DNA of 64,000 nt, from the IMG/VR virus record IMGVR_UViG_3300046812_000216, positions 1-64,000 of that record; one strand, written 5' to 3'. Under the pieces are notes generated by a model, which was not told the DNA's origin, did not search any database, and saw only the letters and a program-made list of their open reading frames with translations. The stretch comes from a virus. This document shows, piece after piece, positions 32,632-39,277 of this stretch. The first letter of the stretch is position 1, and each line of letters starts with the position of its first letter. A program made the translations under genes and the position numbers.

Positions 32632-32870
32632 GAAAGCGACTAGTCGGCAAGTGGGTCGCGTACCGGGCCGCAGGCATGACGATAAACGGCTGCACGGTGT
32701 GCGGACGCAATTCTTTCGACAAGGAAGGCTATCTGCTGCGCCGGATCGGATATGGCTGGCTCCTGTGCCGGGGAGGGCGGCACAGGGATCGACAGAAACC
32801 GGGGCAGGAGGCGCAAGGAGCCCTCTGCCCGCTACCTACCCACCTGAAACGGAGAGAACCATGTTCCTGA
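32628..32870 (+). CDS. Small Cys-containing protein
   Basis: 80 aa, ATGA-coupled. The part GCTVCGRNSFDKEGYLLRRI, then GWLLCRGG, has a CxxC and one further Cys, a possible partial zinc knuckle. The last 10 bases overlap the following HTH gene. Confidence 0.55.
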   Translation: MRKRLVGKWVAYRAAGMTINGCTVCGRNSFDKEGYLLRRIGYGWLLCRGGRHRDRQKPGQEAQGALCPLPTHLKRREPCS

Positions 32871-33148
32871 AGCCTTCTGTGATCGCCTTCCGCCGACTGC
32901 GCGAGCGCATCGGCCTGTCGCTGATCGACATCGCCATGATCACCGGGCATAGCCCGCGAGCCGTCAGCTATTGGCTGGAGGGAAAGCGCCCTGTGCCTTT
33001 CCACGTCGTCATGATCCTGCGGGCCTATGAGGAAGGCTTCCTCGAACGACAATGGATCGAGGCGGAGGCGGAGGAATTCGAAACAAAAAAAACCCCGCGC
33101 AAGGCGGGGTCAGTCAAGGGGAGCGAAGAGGCTATCCCCCGGTGTTGA
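32861..33148 (+). CDS. XRE-type HTH protein
   Basis: 95 aa with ggag upstream. IGLSLIDIAMITGHSPRAVS, then YWLEGKRPVPFHVVMILRAY, is a helix-turn-helix of the XRE/Cro type; an acidic tail follows. It shares the pattern AV..W..G....P...V.LRA..EG.L...WI with the convergent gene at 33132, so the two are paralogues. A strong minus-strand terminator lies inside its 3' end. Confidence 0.75.
   Translation: MFLKPSVIAFRRLRERIGLSLIDIAMITGHSPRAVSYWLEGKRPVPFHVVMILRAYEEGFLERQWIEAEAEEFETKKTPRKAGSVKGSEEAIPRC
33085..33110 (-). terminator. Strong rho-independent terminator
   Basis: Stem CCCCGC/GCGGGG with a 5-base loop, followed on the minus strand by eight T. It ends the minus-strand block (41.3 to 33.1 kb) and lies within the 3' coding end of the plus-strand HTH gene. 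Confidence 0.85.
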
Positions 33149-33344
33149 TCTTATCCAAGATCCACGACGGCTTCAACAGGCCTTCCTGAACCGCGCGCAG
33201 CAGGATGACGATGGGCAGGGGCGGCTTGGTCACCCCTTGCTCCCAGTTGCGCACGGCCTTGGTGGTGCAGGAGCCGATCACGGCGAGGTCGCGCTGGGTC
33301 ACGCCGACCTCGATCATCAGTTGCTTAAACTCGTCGCCGCGCAT
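33132..33344 (-). CDS. XRE-type HTH protein, paralogue of the convergent gene
   Basis: 70 aa. VGVTQRDLAVIGSCTTKAVR, then NWEQGVTKPPLPIVILLRAV, QEGLLKPSWI. The HTH and the following helix align with the plus-strand gene at 32861. The two genes overlap tail to tail by 17 bases. They could compete for one operator or mark the border between transcription blocks. Confidence 0.75.
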   Translation of the reverse strand: MRGDEFKQLMIEVGVTQRDLAVIGSCTTKAVRNWEQGVTKPPLPIVILLRAVQEGLLKPSWILDKINTGG

Positions 33345-33574
33345 GGCTCTGTCCTTTCGACGTAATTCAGTATTTTGTAGGCGAAAATGCTCAATGCGTT
33401 TTCAACGTCGATGATCACGTCGTCTCTTTCCGAAACGACTTTAGCTCCGAAGTGAGAGAATGCCGTCTCTTTGAATTCTTCCCGCTCTTCATTTGTGGCG
33501 AAAGAGGCGGTGTGCTCGCTTTTGATCAAGGGCGAAGAGATGGAGACGGTGACGGAAAACACTCTCTGCATCAT
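33317..33574 (-). CDS. Hypothetical protein, paralogue of the gene at 34679
   Basis: 85 aa. VFSVTVSISSPLIKSEHTAS, then FATNEEREEFKETAFSHFGA, aligns along its length with the protein at 34679 (ITVEIQTDLFRTQRTFWFAN, EERMRFEQDAADRLGAKRV). This suggests an old local duplication. It is a beta hairpin plus helix fold of unknown function. Confidence 0.6.
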   Translation of the reverse strand: MMQRVFSVTVSISSPLIKSEHTASFATNEEREEFKETAFSHFGAKVVSERDDVIIDVENALSIFAYKILNYVERTEPCAATSLSN

Positions 33575-33577
33575 GGC

Positions 33578-33844
33578 TTATCCCTTCTCGTTTTCTTTGA
33601 TCCACGCCTCGGAGGCGGCGTAGGAGCGCACGACGCAGTCGCCGACATCAGCGACGAGCAAGTCCGGCGTGTTGCTTTTCATGCCGTTGAGGGCGGCGAC
33701 GAGCAGCAGGATGGCGATGTTGACCAGCATGTCGGGCTCGCGGTTGTCATGTTCAGCGACGACGTGGATGGCGGTCATGGTGGCCTTGATCTTGTCGAGG
33801 GCGGTCATGTTTCCGTAGAGGGTCGGCTGGAGGAGCTTGTTCAT
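33578..33844 (-). CDS. Hypothetical protein
   Basis: 88 aa, helical, with a hydrophobic centre (MLVNIAILLLVAALNGM) that might be a buried helix or a membrane segment. The ATG overlaps the upstream mini-ORF stop (ATGA). Confidence 0.6.
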   Translation of the reverse strand: MNKLLQPTLYGNMTALDKIKATMTAIHVVAEHDNREPDMLVNIAILLLVAALNGMKSNTPDLLVADVGDCVVRSYAASEAWIKENEKG

Positions 33845-33957
33845 TGCTTGCTTCCTTTCAGGATGAAGGCGGTGATGGTCGCGGTGGCGGCCAGCGCGGC
33901 AAGGGAAGCCTTGGGAGCGCTGACGACGAGGAGGATGGCGAAAAAGGCGAGGGTCAA
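33841..33957 (-). CDS. Mini membrane protein (38 aa)
   Basis: TTG start overlapping the upstream stop (TTGA). LTLAFFAILLVVSAPKASLA, then ALAATATITAFILKGSKQ: two hydrophobic stretches and a basic end. It is coupled on both sides, so it belongs to a three-gene chain of small membrane or helical proteins. Confidence 0.5.
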   Translation of the reverse strand: MTLAFFAILLVVSAPKASLAALAATATITAFILKGSKQ

Positions 33958-34082
33958 TGGTGTTGTCCGTTGCTGATCGCCACGACGATGGCGATGAAGG
34001 CGAGAAGGAAGATCCAGCCCATGACGCGGGGGAACACGCCCCACAAGATCACGAAAATGGCGAAGCCGATCATGAAGTGCAT
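33954..34082 (-). CDS. Mini membrane protein (42 aa)
   Basis: MHFMIGFAIFVILWGVFPRV, then MGWIFLLAFIAIVVAISNGQ: two transmembrane helices joined by a short FPR loop. A gggggac site precedes the ATG. The stop is shared with the next start. Confidence 0.6.
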   Translation of the reverse strand: MHFMIGFAIFVILWGVFPRVMGWIFLLAFIAIVVAISNGQHH

Positions 34083-34103
34083 GGCGAAGTCCCCCGCGAC
34101 AAA

Positions 34104-34253
34104 TCAATAGCAGTTGGTGTAGCAAGTGCGCTGGTTGCCGTACTGCTGGCACGTCGTGGTGCATGTCCCGGCGTGGGCCTTGGCGACGTAGGCGCCGACG
34201 CTGCCGATGACGATGGCGGCGAGCATGGCGGCGATTATGGCGGTCTTTTTCAT
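34104..34253 (-). CDS. Mini secreted Cys-rich protein (49 aa)
   Basis: Signal peptide (MKKTAIIAAMLAAIVIGSVG, then AYVAKAHA) followed by a short mature part with CTTTC and CYTNC, four Cys likely to form two disulfides in the periplasm. aaggaa precedes the ATG. The mature peptide, near 22 residues, is toxin- or inhibitor-like in size; its role is unknown. Confidence 0.6.
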   Translation of the reverse strand: MKKTAIIAAMLAAIVIGSVGAYVAKAHAGTCTTTCQQYGNQRTCYTNCY

Positions 34254-34345
34254 GCGTGTTGTTTCCTTGAAGAGATGCTGATGGTCATCATCAGGCCGGG
34301 CCTCACCCGACTATGCCGATTACGAAGGACCGGCATTTCGACCTG

Positions 34346-34666
34346 TTACTGGCCTTCCTTCTCGATCAGCCCGCGTTCGAACGCGCACCACTTCTTGAGG
34401 CCGCGCTTGGCGGAGGCTTCGCGGGCGATGCGCTGCCCGATGCTGATGTCGAAGCCTCCCTCCTCCTTGATCATTTTCTTGGTGACGCCGACCTTGGCGG
34501 CGAGGGTTCCGACCAGTTTCTCCGGGAAGGGAATCGCGCAGGCGTCGGCGGCATAATCGATCACGCCGAGAAAGGCGTAGAATTTCTTGGGCGAGTCGAT
34601 GCCGTCCGCATGAGCCGGGGCGGCGATGGCCGCGAGCATGGCGAGGGCGATGAGCGTCTTTTTCAT
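34346..34666 (-). CDS. Secreted protein of unknown function
   Basis: 106 aa. The signal peptide (MKKTLIALAMLAAIAAPAHA) resembles that of the 49-aa neighbour. The mature part is helical with two Cys (ADACAIPFPEKLVGTLAAKV, RGLKKWCAFERGLIEKEG). It may be periplasmic and could modify the host envelope. No family is recognised. Confidence 0.68.
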   Translation of the reverse strand: MKKTLIALAMLAAIAAPAHADGIDSPKKFYAFLGVIDYAADACAIPFPEKLVGTLAAKVGVTKKMIKEEGGFDISIGQRIAREASAKRGLKKWCAFERGLIEKEGQ

Positions 34667-34678
34667 GGACTTCTCCTG

Positions 34679-34930
34679 TTAGCTGGCGCTGGGGCTGTAG
34701 CGCCCGGCGGCGATTTCGTTGCAGCGGATCTGCTCGTTCTCAAGCTCACGCATGCCCTCGGCCGCCGTCATGACGTGATCGAGGTTGGAGGCGACGCGCT
34801 TGGCGCCGAGCCTGTCGGCCGCGTCCTGCTCGAACCGCATGCGCTCCTCCATGTTGGCGAACCAGAAGGTGCGCTGGGTGCGGAAGAGGTCGGTCTGGAT
34901 CTCGACGGTGATCGTGTAGATGGTTTTCAT
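34679..34930 (-). CDS. Hypothetical protein, paralogue of the gene at 33317
   Basis: 83 aa: IYTITVEIQTDLFRTQRTFW, then FANMEERMRFEQDAADRLGA. It is clearly related to the 85-aa protein at 33317. It overlaps the upstream gene's stop by 4 bases. Confidence 0.6.
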   Translation of the reverse strand: MKTIYTITVEIQTDLFRTQRTFWFANMEERMRFEQDAADRLGAKRVASNLDHVMTAAEGMRELENEQIRCNEIAAGRYSPSAS

Positions 34931-35121
34931 TTCAGCAGATCCTTGTGGTTGATGAGGAATTCAGCGACGGCGCACTGGATGATCTCGGAGACGCTGCCGA
35001 ATTCGGGGCGGCGCTTCCAGATCTGGTTGACCGCCTTTTTCTGGGCGTCGTCGATGCGGAAGGTCGCGACGCGCTTGGCGCCGGTCGAGGGGATGAAGGG
35101 CGGAATGTAACGCTGGTCCAT
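34927..35121 (-). CDS. Small protein, possible RHH-like DNA binder
   Basis: 64 aa: KRVATFRIDDAQKKAVNQIW, then VSEIIQCAVAEFLINHKDLL. A strand followed by two helices fits a ribbon-helix-helix fold, but this is not certain. Confidence 0.5.
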   Translation of the reverse strand: MDQRYIPPFIPSTGAKRVATFRIDDAQKKAVNQIWKRRPEFGSVSEIIQCAVAEFLINHKDLLK

Positions 35122-35133
35122 GGCTGCGGTCCT

Positions 35134-35286
35134 TTAGCTGAAGACGACGCCGGTATCGACGGCGTGTGAATAGCAATCGACGAGGTCGATGCCGAGATAG
35201 ACTTGGTCGAGCCCGGCCGCGAGGCGGGCGGATTCGCGGGCGGCGTAGTTGGCGAGGGAGATGTTGAGCTTGAGGCTGGTGAACAT
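35134..35286 (-). CDS. Small hypothetical protein (50 aa)
   Basis: MFTSLKLNISLANYAARESA, then RLAAGLDQVYLGIDLVDCYS. The ribosome site is weak. Codon use and composition match its neighbours. It fills the gap between the two adjacent genes. Confidence 0.45.
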   Translation of the reverse strand: MFTSLKLNISLANYAARESARLAAGLDQVYLGIDLVDCYSHAVDTGVVFS

Positions 35287-35318
35287 TTTTGCGAATCCCG
35301 TTTGGGGCTGGGTGAAAC

Positions 35319-35338
35319 GGGAGGCCCGGAGGCCTCCC
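35319..35338 (-). terminator. Hairpin terminator
   Basis: Perfect 8-bp stem GGGAGGCC/GGCCTCCC with a 4-base loop, just after the stop of the 100-aa gene. On the minus strand GTTTC follows; the U-run is weak. Confidence 0.55.
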
Positions 35339-35345
35339 TTGTGAA

Positions 35346-35648
35346 TTACTCGGCGGCGGCGGCGAGGAGCGCCGGGACTTTGGCCTTGACGGTCAGAGTG
35401 TTGGAGAACGTGGTTTCGGTGCAGGCCTTGATCTGGGCCGGGGTCAGGAGCTTCTTGGCCTTGTCGGCCTTGAAGATATCCTTGCCGACAGTCTTGACGG
35501 TGACGACGCAGAATTCGCCTTCGATCTCGGAGAGGCCGAGATCCTTGAGTTGGGCCTTCAGGTCGTCGGCGATCTTCTGCGCGGCCTTAGCGGCGGCGTC
35601 GGCGGCGAAGAACTGGTCGGCGAGGGAGAGGTTGGAGAGGGTGGTCAT
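35346..35648 (-). CDS. Conserved small phage protein
   Basis: 100 aa: SLADQFFAADAAAKAAQKIA, then DDLKAQLKDLGLSEIEGEFC, VVTVKTVGKDIFKADKAKKL. A helical N-terminus, then a compact alpha/beta unit. It stands between its own promoter (35686-35714) and a terminator as a single-gene unit. Confidence 0.65.
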   Translation of the reverse strand: MTTLSNLSLADQFFAADAAAKAAQKIADDLKAQLKDLGLSEIEGEFCVVTVKTVGKDIFKADKAKKLLTPAQIKACTETTFSNTLTVKAKVPALLAAAAE

Positions 35649-35685
35649 GTGCGCAGTTCCTCGTGGTGCGTGGTCAACGAAGATA

Positions 35686-35714
35686 GGTTTAAACGGTTCG
35701 CTTTAAACCGTCAA
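35686..35714 (-). promoter_or_regulatory. Phage-type promoter copy 1
   Basis: On the minus strand TTGACG, 17 bases, TAAACC. The spacer adds a GTTTAAA block, so GTTTAAA appears twice. It overlaps the stop of the upstream gene. Confidence 0.5.
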
Positions 35715-36089
35715 CCCACTTTCTGAAAAAACTTTCTTCACGGCAAAAAAACCCTTGCCGGTGCGGACGATGTCGCCGTCGCGGACGAGGCGCGAGCAGG
35801 CCGGGTGGGTGCTCTTGGCCTTGAGGTTGTTCTTCTGAAGCTCGACGCCGATCTCGAATGCGCTCACCGGCCGGTCCAAGGCCTTCAGCAGGCCGATGAT
35901 GAGCTTCCCGACCACCTGATCGCGGGCGGCGCGAGGATTGGACGGGCGCGGCCCTACAGGCTTGTCCGGAGCCGCCGGGATGGGTGAGCCCGCGTCAGTG
36001 ACCAGAAACAGGCTGTGCGGGCCTGCGGCGGCCCTGATGGCGTCGGCGTGCTTGAGGTTGGGGACGACGATGGTGATGCGATACGGCAT
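35703..36089 (-). CDS. Hypothetical protein with possible C-terminal winged helix
   Basis: 128 aa. The N-terminal part (YRITIVVPNLKHADAIRAAA) is alpha/beta. The C-terminal part (ALDRPVSAFEIGVELQKNNL, then HPACSRLVRDGDIVRTGKGF) reads like a winged-helix DNA-binding unit. No family is named. Confidence 0.6.
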   Translation of the reverse strand: MPYRITIVVPNLKHADAIRAAAGPHSLFLVTDAGSPIPAAPDKPVGPRPSNPRAARDQVVGKLIIGLLKALDRPVSAFEIGVELQKNNLKAKSTHPACSRLVRDGDIVRTGKGFFAVKKVFSESGLTV

Positions 36090-36130
36090 TGGAATGCTCC
36101 ATGGAGGGTTGAGTCGAAGGGGCTGGATGG

Positions 36131-36196
36131 TCAGTCGCCGATGGAAAGGAAGGCCATTACGCCGATGAACAGGAAGAAAAGGGCGAGGCAGTGCAT
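36131..36196 (-). CDS. Mini membrane peptide D (21 aa)
   Basis: MHCLALFFLFIGVMAFLSIG then D. A single hydrophobic helix, last of four tandem mini-ORFs; its ATG is 3 bases after the stop of C. Confidence 0.55.
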   Translation of the reverse strand: MHCLALFFLFIGVMAFLSIGD

Positions 36197-36199
36197 GGT

Positions 36200-36274
36200 T
36201 TAAAGCTCCGAGATCATGGCGATGAAGATGGCGTAGGCGAGGAAGCAGGAAGTGAATTCAAGAACCGTGTGCAT
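36200..36274 (-). CDS. Mini membrane peptide C (24 aa)
   Basis: MHTVLEFTSCFLAYAIFIAM then ISEL. One hydrophobic helix with one Cys and an acidic end. It starts 3 bases after the stop of B. Confidence 0.55.
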   Translation of the reverse strand: MHTVLEFTSCFLAYAIFIAMISEL

Positions 36275-36277
36275 GGG

Positions 36278-36364
36278 TCAGAAGTCCCGGTCGAAGGTCA
36301 TGGCGATGGCGATGGCGATGATGACGATGATGGCGAAGGTTCCTGCGACGGCGTGGAGATGCAT
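36278..36364 (-). CDS. Mini membrane peptide B (28 aa)
   Basis: MHLHAVAGTFAIIVIIAIAI then AMTFDRDF. A strongly hydrophobic Ile/Ala helix with a charged C-terminus. It starts 2 bases after the stop of A. Confidence 0.6.
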   Translation of the reverse strand: MHLHAVAGTFAIIVIIAIAIAMTFDRDF

Positions 36365-36366
36365 GG

Positions 36367-36459
36367 CTATTCCCCGATCAGGTTGAGGATGAGGATGATG
36401 GCGCCCACGGCGCAGGCGAACCAGAAGGCGTCGATGGCGAAGGGGCCGGGCTGGGACAT
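36367..36459 (-). CDS. Mini membrane peptide A (30 aa)
   Basis: MSQPGPFAIDAFWFACAVGA then IILILNLIGE. One hydrophobic helix; first of four. A clear aaaaaggaaaaacc ribosome site precedes the ATG, and the other three could be translated by coupling. Confidence 0.6.
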   Translation of the reverse strand: MSQPGPFAIDAFWFACAVGAIILILNLIGE

Positions 36460-36472
36460 GGTTTTTCCTTTT

Positions 36473-36661
36473 TCAGATCATGACGATGCCGAGCGATTCG
36501 CCGGTCTTGGGGTCGATCACCTCGATGCGCCAACTGGCGTTGGAGCGGGAGGATGACCTGACCGGGCGGTGGAGCCGTCCGGGGTGTTTTTCGTCGAGGT
36601 TTCGGGAAATCCGGAGGGCGTCGGCCCTCCGGGGGATTTTGTATTCCACCGGGCCGGGCAT
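36473..36661 (-). CDS. Small basic protein (62 aa)
   Basis: The ATG overlaps the stop of the 305-aa gene (TGATG). VEYKIPRRADALRISRNLDE, then SSSRSNASWRIEVIDPKTGE. The end forms a beta hairpin (WRIEVIDPKTGESLGIVMI). No family is known. It lies between the 305-aa gene and the mini-peptide cluster. Confidence 0.55.
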   Translation of the reverse strand: MPGPVEYKIPRRADALRISRNLDEKHPGRLHRPVRSSSRSNASWRIEVIDPKTGESLGIVMI

Positions 36662-37578
36662 CAGAGGATGGCCGGGCGGGTCACGACGGTCTGCTTGGTG
36701 TCGTTGTAGACGCTGTGGTCGCTGACGGTGGCCTTGAAGGTCACCTTGTCGCCCTTGGCGATGCCGGTGAAGATGCCGGAGCCCTTGTGGACGAGGACGT
36801 TGCCGTCCGCGTCCTTCATGCCGGTGACATGCTTGGTTCCGAAGGCGGTGTCGAACGAGGTGCGGTAGATCACCGTGGCGGTGAAGTCGCGACGCTGCTT
36901 GATGGCCCCCACGAAGCCGCTGGCGGCGTTCTCGGCCTTGCGGGCGGCTGCGATGGCCGCGCGGTTGGAAATGCGCTCCAGCAGGCTCCGCACGAAGCTG
37001 GTCTGCTTCTCGGAGATTTCGCCGTACTGCACGACGCGGCCGACGATGTCGTAGATGCGGTCTTCCTCGTAGCCCGTGAACGGGCTGGCGGCCTGATCGT
37101 CGGGCTCGACGCCGTTCTTGAGATCCTGTTCGCGGCTCTTGTAGAAGGCCAAGATGGCGACGCGCAGATCCCAAGCGGCCGACAGGCCTGCCTCGGCGAG
37201 GATCTTCTGGGCTTTGGCCTTGCCCGCGATGGCGGCGAGGCCGCCCTTGACCTCTTTCTTGAAGGCGTTGACCAAGCCGTTGTCGATGGCAAGCTCCATC
37301 TTTTCGGCGCAGTCGAGGCCGGTGCGGATGTAGACGTTGCTGGGGACGTGGTGGAAGATGGCGGTGTACATGCAGCCCGCGCCGCAGATGTGGCAGGAGC
37401 CGCCGTGCTCGTGGCGCGACCACTGGCCGCCTGTACAGGCGAAGTGGCGGGCAAGCTGCTCGCGGCGGGCGATGGCGCCCTGCCAGTCTTGGTCGCCAAG
37501 ATAGCCGAAGGTCACGAAGTCATAGTCGGCGGGGACGAGGGCGGAGGGGCGATGGGCGTCGGTGCGGAGGAGAGCCAT
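36661..37578 (-). CDS. Conserved phage protein with zinc-binding N-terminus
   Basis: 305 aa from the ATG of MALLRTDAHRPSALVPADYD, after a gaacgaacgaac leader. Near residue 60 is a Cys/His motif (GGSCHICGAGCMYTAIFHH). The middle is helical with a FTGYEEDRIYDIVGRVVQYG segment. The C-terminus looks like a beta barrel (VLVHKGSGIFTGIAKGDKVT, then FKATVSDHSVYNDTKQTVVT), perhaps an OB-type fold. A nucleic-acid role is plausible. It has its own sigma70-like promoter. Confidence 0.65.
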   Translation of the reverse strand: MALLRTDAHRPSALVPADYDFVTFGYLGDQDWQGAIARREQLARHFACTGGQWSRHEHGGSCHICGAGCMYTAIFHHVPSNVYIRTGLDCAEKMELAIDNGLVNAFKKEVKGGLAAIAGKAKAQKILAEAGLSAAWDLRVAILAFYKSREQDLKNGVEPDDQAASPFTGYEEDRIYDIVGRVVQYGEISEKQTSFVRSLLERISNRAAIAAARKAENAASGFVGAIKQRRDFTATVIYRTSFDTAFGTKHVTGMKDADGNVLVHKGSGIFTGIAKGDKVTFKATVSDHSVYNDTKQTVVTRPAIL

Positions 37579-37618
37579 GTGGGTAGATCCGTTCGTTCGT
37601 TCGTTGCTTACAAGGGAG

Positions 37619-37647
37619 AACTTATTTCCCCCTTGCCGCAATGTCAA
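37619..37647 (-). promoter_or_regulatory. Sigma70-like promoter with overlapping inverted repeat
   Basis: Minus-strand TTGACA, 17 bases, TAAGTT, 41 bases before the 305-aa gene. The spacer carries AAGGGGGAAATAAG, forming an imperfect AAGGG...CCCTT dyad with the following GTTCTCCCTTG, which could be an operator. Confidence 0.6.
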
Positions 37648-37648
37648 C

Positions 37649-37690
37649 ACACAAAGGGAAGTTTTTTCCCTGTTTCGGGAAACTTTGTGT
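37649..37690 (-). terminator. Nested hairpin, terminator or operator
   Basis: Outer stem ACACAAAG/CTTTGTGT and inner stem TTTCCC/GGGAAA with a 6-base loop. It lies immediately after the stop of the 70-aa gene and just upstream of the next promoter. Confidence 0.5.
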
Positions 37691-37903
37691 TCAAGGCGAT
37701 CCGATCTCAAGGCCATCGGCCTGCATGCCCTCGATCAATTCCCAGACGAACCGGGGTTCGACCGCGAGAGATCCGGCGAACCAGTCCATGTGGCCGGTGA
37801 TGTTGTCGTCGAGCCACGTCTTGGCGGCCGGGGTGATCGGGTCGATCAGCCAGATCGAGCCGTGGTCTTCGAAGGTGGCGTCGAGAAGGGATTTGTTTTT
37901 CAT
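37691..37903 (-). CDS. Conserved small phage protein
   Basis: 70 aa from the ATG with gagga upstream. FEDHGSIWLIDPITPAAKTW, then HMDWFAGSLAVEPRFVWELI, is a short family seen in many phages and prophages; function unknown. Confidence 0.7.
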   Translation of the reverse strand: MKNKSLLDATFEDHGSIWLIDPITPAAKTWLDDNITGHMDWFAGSLAVEPRFVWELIEGMQADGLEIGSP

Positions 37904-37913
37904 GGTTTTGTCC

Positions 37914-38180
37914 TCAGAGGTAAGCTTGAGGCCCGAAGGCTTCGCGGAGTAGGCAACCAAGGCGGCGGTAGCCTTCGGGGCTGGCGGCGGCGAATTCCGA
38001 CTGCGCGTGCATTTCCTTGACCACGGCGTGGTAAACGTCGCTCTCGGACATCCCGGCGTTGACCGCCTTGAGAAAGGCGGCGTTGAGCGACAGGGCGGCG
38101 CGGACGCGCCCCATCTTGGCGGAAAGACCCCAGTTGTCGGCGGTGGGATCTTTGATTTCCTTGGTGACGTGGATTTTCAT
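37914..38180 (-). CDS. Hypothetical protein
   Basis: 88 aa: KMGRVRAALSLNAAFLKAVN, then GMSESDVYHAVVKEMHAQSE. Mainly helical with a beta N-terminus. It starts 10 bases after the upstream stop. Confidence 0.6.
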   Translation of the reverse strand: MKIHVTKEIKDPTADNWGLSAKMGRVRAALSLNAAFLKAVNAGMSESDVYHAVVKEMHAQSEFAAASPEGYRRLGCLLREAFGPQAYL

Positions 38181-38190
38181 GCCTTCCTCC

Positions 38191-38496
38191 TTACAGGGGC
38201 AGCATCTTGAGGGCGTGGAACCAGTTTTCGAGGTGCTCCGGGCAGCGGTCCTCCGCGTCGCATTGGTCGCGGATCTCTTCGGCGATCTGGATGGTCACGT
38301 CCTTGCTGGTCCCGGCGGCGAGGTCGATCTCGACGATCTGGCAGATGTCGTCGTCGTACTGGCCGTCCTTGATGTCCTTGACCAGCGTGGCGCGGACCAT
38401 GTCGTTGGAGGTCACTTCGCGGGTCCAGTCGCCCGCGTCCTTGGCGCTGTAGGGGCCGCGCATGATGGGGAGGTAGATCTTGGTCGAGATGGTCAT
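38191..38496 (-). CDS. Hypothetical protein
   Basis: 101 aa from the ATG of MTISTKIYLPIMRGPYSAKD. The middle is acidic (DIKDGQYDDDICQIVEIDLA), with a Cys pair near the end (RDQCDAEDRC). Nothing is recognised. Confidence 0.58.
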   Translation of the reverse strand: MTISTKIYLPIMRGPYSAKDAGDWTREVTSNDMVRATLVKDIKDGQYDDDICQIVEIDLAAGTSKDVTIQIAEEIRDQCDAEDRCPEHLENWFHALKMLPL

Positions 38497-38507
38497 GGTG
38501 GCTATCC

Positions 38508-38675
38508 TCAGAAGTTGTGGGGCTGGGCGCCGCGCGCCTTGCAGATCGCGCGGGCCTCGCGCTTGCCGGAGACGACGATCATCTCGGCGTTGGCGAATTC
38601 CGGGCCGTTGCAGGGGCGCGCGCACAGGCGAAGCTCCCAAGTCTGGTTCCGGCCTTTGTGGAGATATGCGGTCAT
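38508..38675 (-). CDS. Small hypothetical protein (55 aa)
   Basis: MTAYLHKGRNQTWELRLCAR, then PCNGPEFANAEMIVVSGKRE. Promoter copy 2 lies directly upstream, so it heads its own transcript. Confidence 0.55.
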   Translation of the reverse strand: MTAYLHKGRNQTWELRLCARPCNGPEFANAEMIVVSGKREARAICKARGAQPHNF

Positions 38676-38701
38676 TGGGGCGCTCCGTTTCAACTGATTT
38701 G

Positions 38702-38730
38702 GTTTTAAACGGTGCGCCCCGGTGTGTCAA
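38702..38730 (-). promoter_or_regulatory. Phage-type promoter copy 2
   Basis: Minus strand: TTGACA, 17-base spacer ending GCGCACCGTT, then TAAAAC. Same layout as the copies at 39810, 40406 and 41326. Confidence 0.6.
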
Positions 38731-39068
38731 TTGGGCATGGGCGAGATTCTTTCCACATTGCGCACAATGTGGTTTTTCATCAGGAAACCCCGGTTGATCA
38801 GGAAGCGCAGGGCGTCCTTGTCGCTCTTGGCGCGCACGTCGAAGGTGGCGTCGGTGCCGGTGATCTTGCTGTGGAGGGTCACCGCGTAGAGCGGGACTTC
38901 CGGCGATTCGAAGATGCGCGACTGCTGGGCGATCAGCCCCTCGATTAGGCCGCGAAGGTAGTTGGCGTTGTCGTCGAACATTGCGCGGTTCTTGTTGACG
39001 GCGCTCGCCTTGAGGTGGCGGACGCTCTGGGCGAGTTCAGAGAGGCTGATGTCGGTTTTGCTGGTCAT
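38727..39068 (-). CDS. Hypothetical protein
   Basis: 113 aa: LSELAQSVRHLKASAVNKNR (helix), ESPEVPLYAVTLHSKITGTD (strands), then FDVRAKSDKDALRFLINRGF. An alpha/beta protein of no known family. Its stop overlaps promoter copy 2. Confidence 0.6.
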   Translation of the reverse strand: MTSKTDISLSELAQSVRHLKASAVNKNRAMFDDNANYLRGLIEGLIAQQSRIFESPEVPLYAVTLHSKITGTDATFDVRAKSDKDALRFLINRGFLMKNHIVRNVERISPMPN

Positions 39069-39071
39069 GGT

Positions 39072-39269
39072 TCAGGCTTTCTTGGAGAGGGTTGCAGAGA
39101 GCGTCCGACCGGCGCGCAGGGCGCTGGCTTTGGTCTTGTAGGCCCGGACCTCGCGGGCCGGGGCGCAGTAGGCGTGGGCCACGACCCACGTCCAGTAGGT
39201 CTGGCCCTCCCAATGCTCCACGGTGACGCCGTGGGGCAGGGCGAGGAGGATCTTGCGGTTGTGGTACAT
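39072..39269 (-). CDS. Small hypothetical protein
   Basis: 65 aa: MYHNRKILLALPHGVTVEHW, then YWTWVVAHAYCAPAREVRAY. Aromatic-rich N-terminal half and a basic helical end. Three bases separate it from the next gene. Confidence 0.58.
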   Translation of the reverse strand: MYHNRKILLALPHGVTVEHWEGQTYWTWVVAHAYCAPAREVRAYKTKASALRAGRTLSATLSKKA

Positions 39270-39277
39270 GGCGGGCC

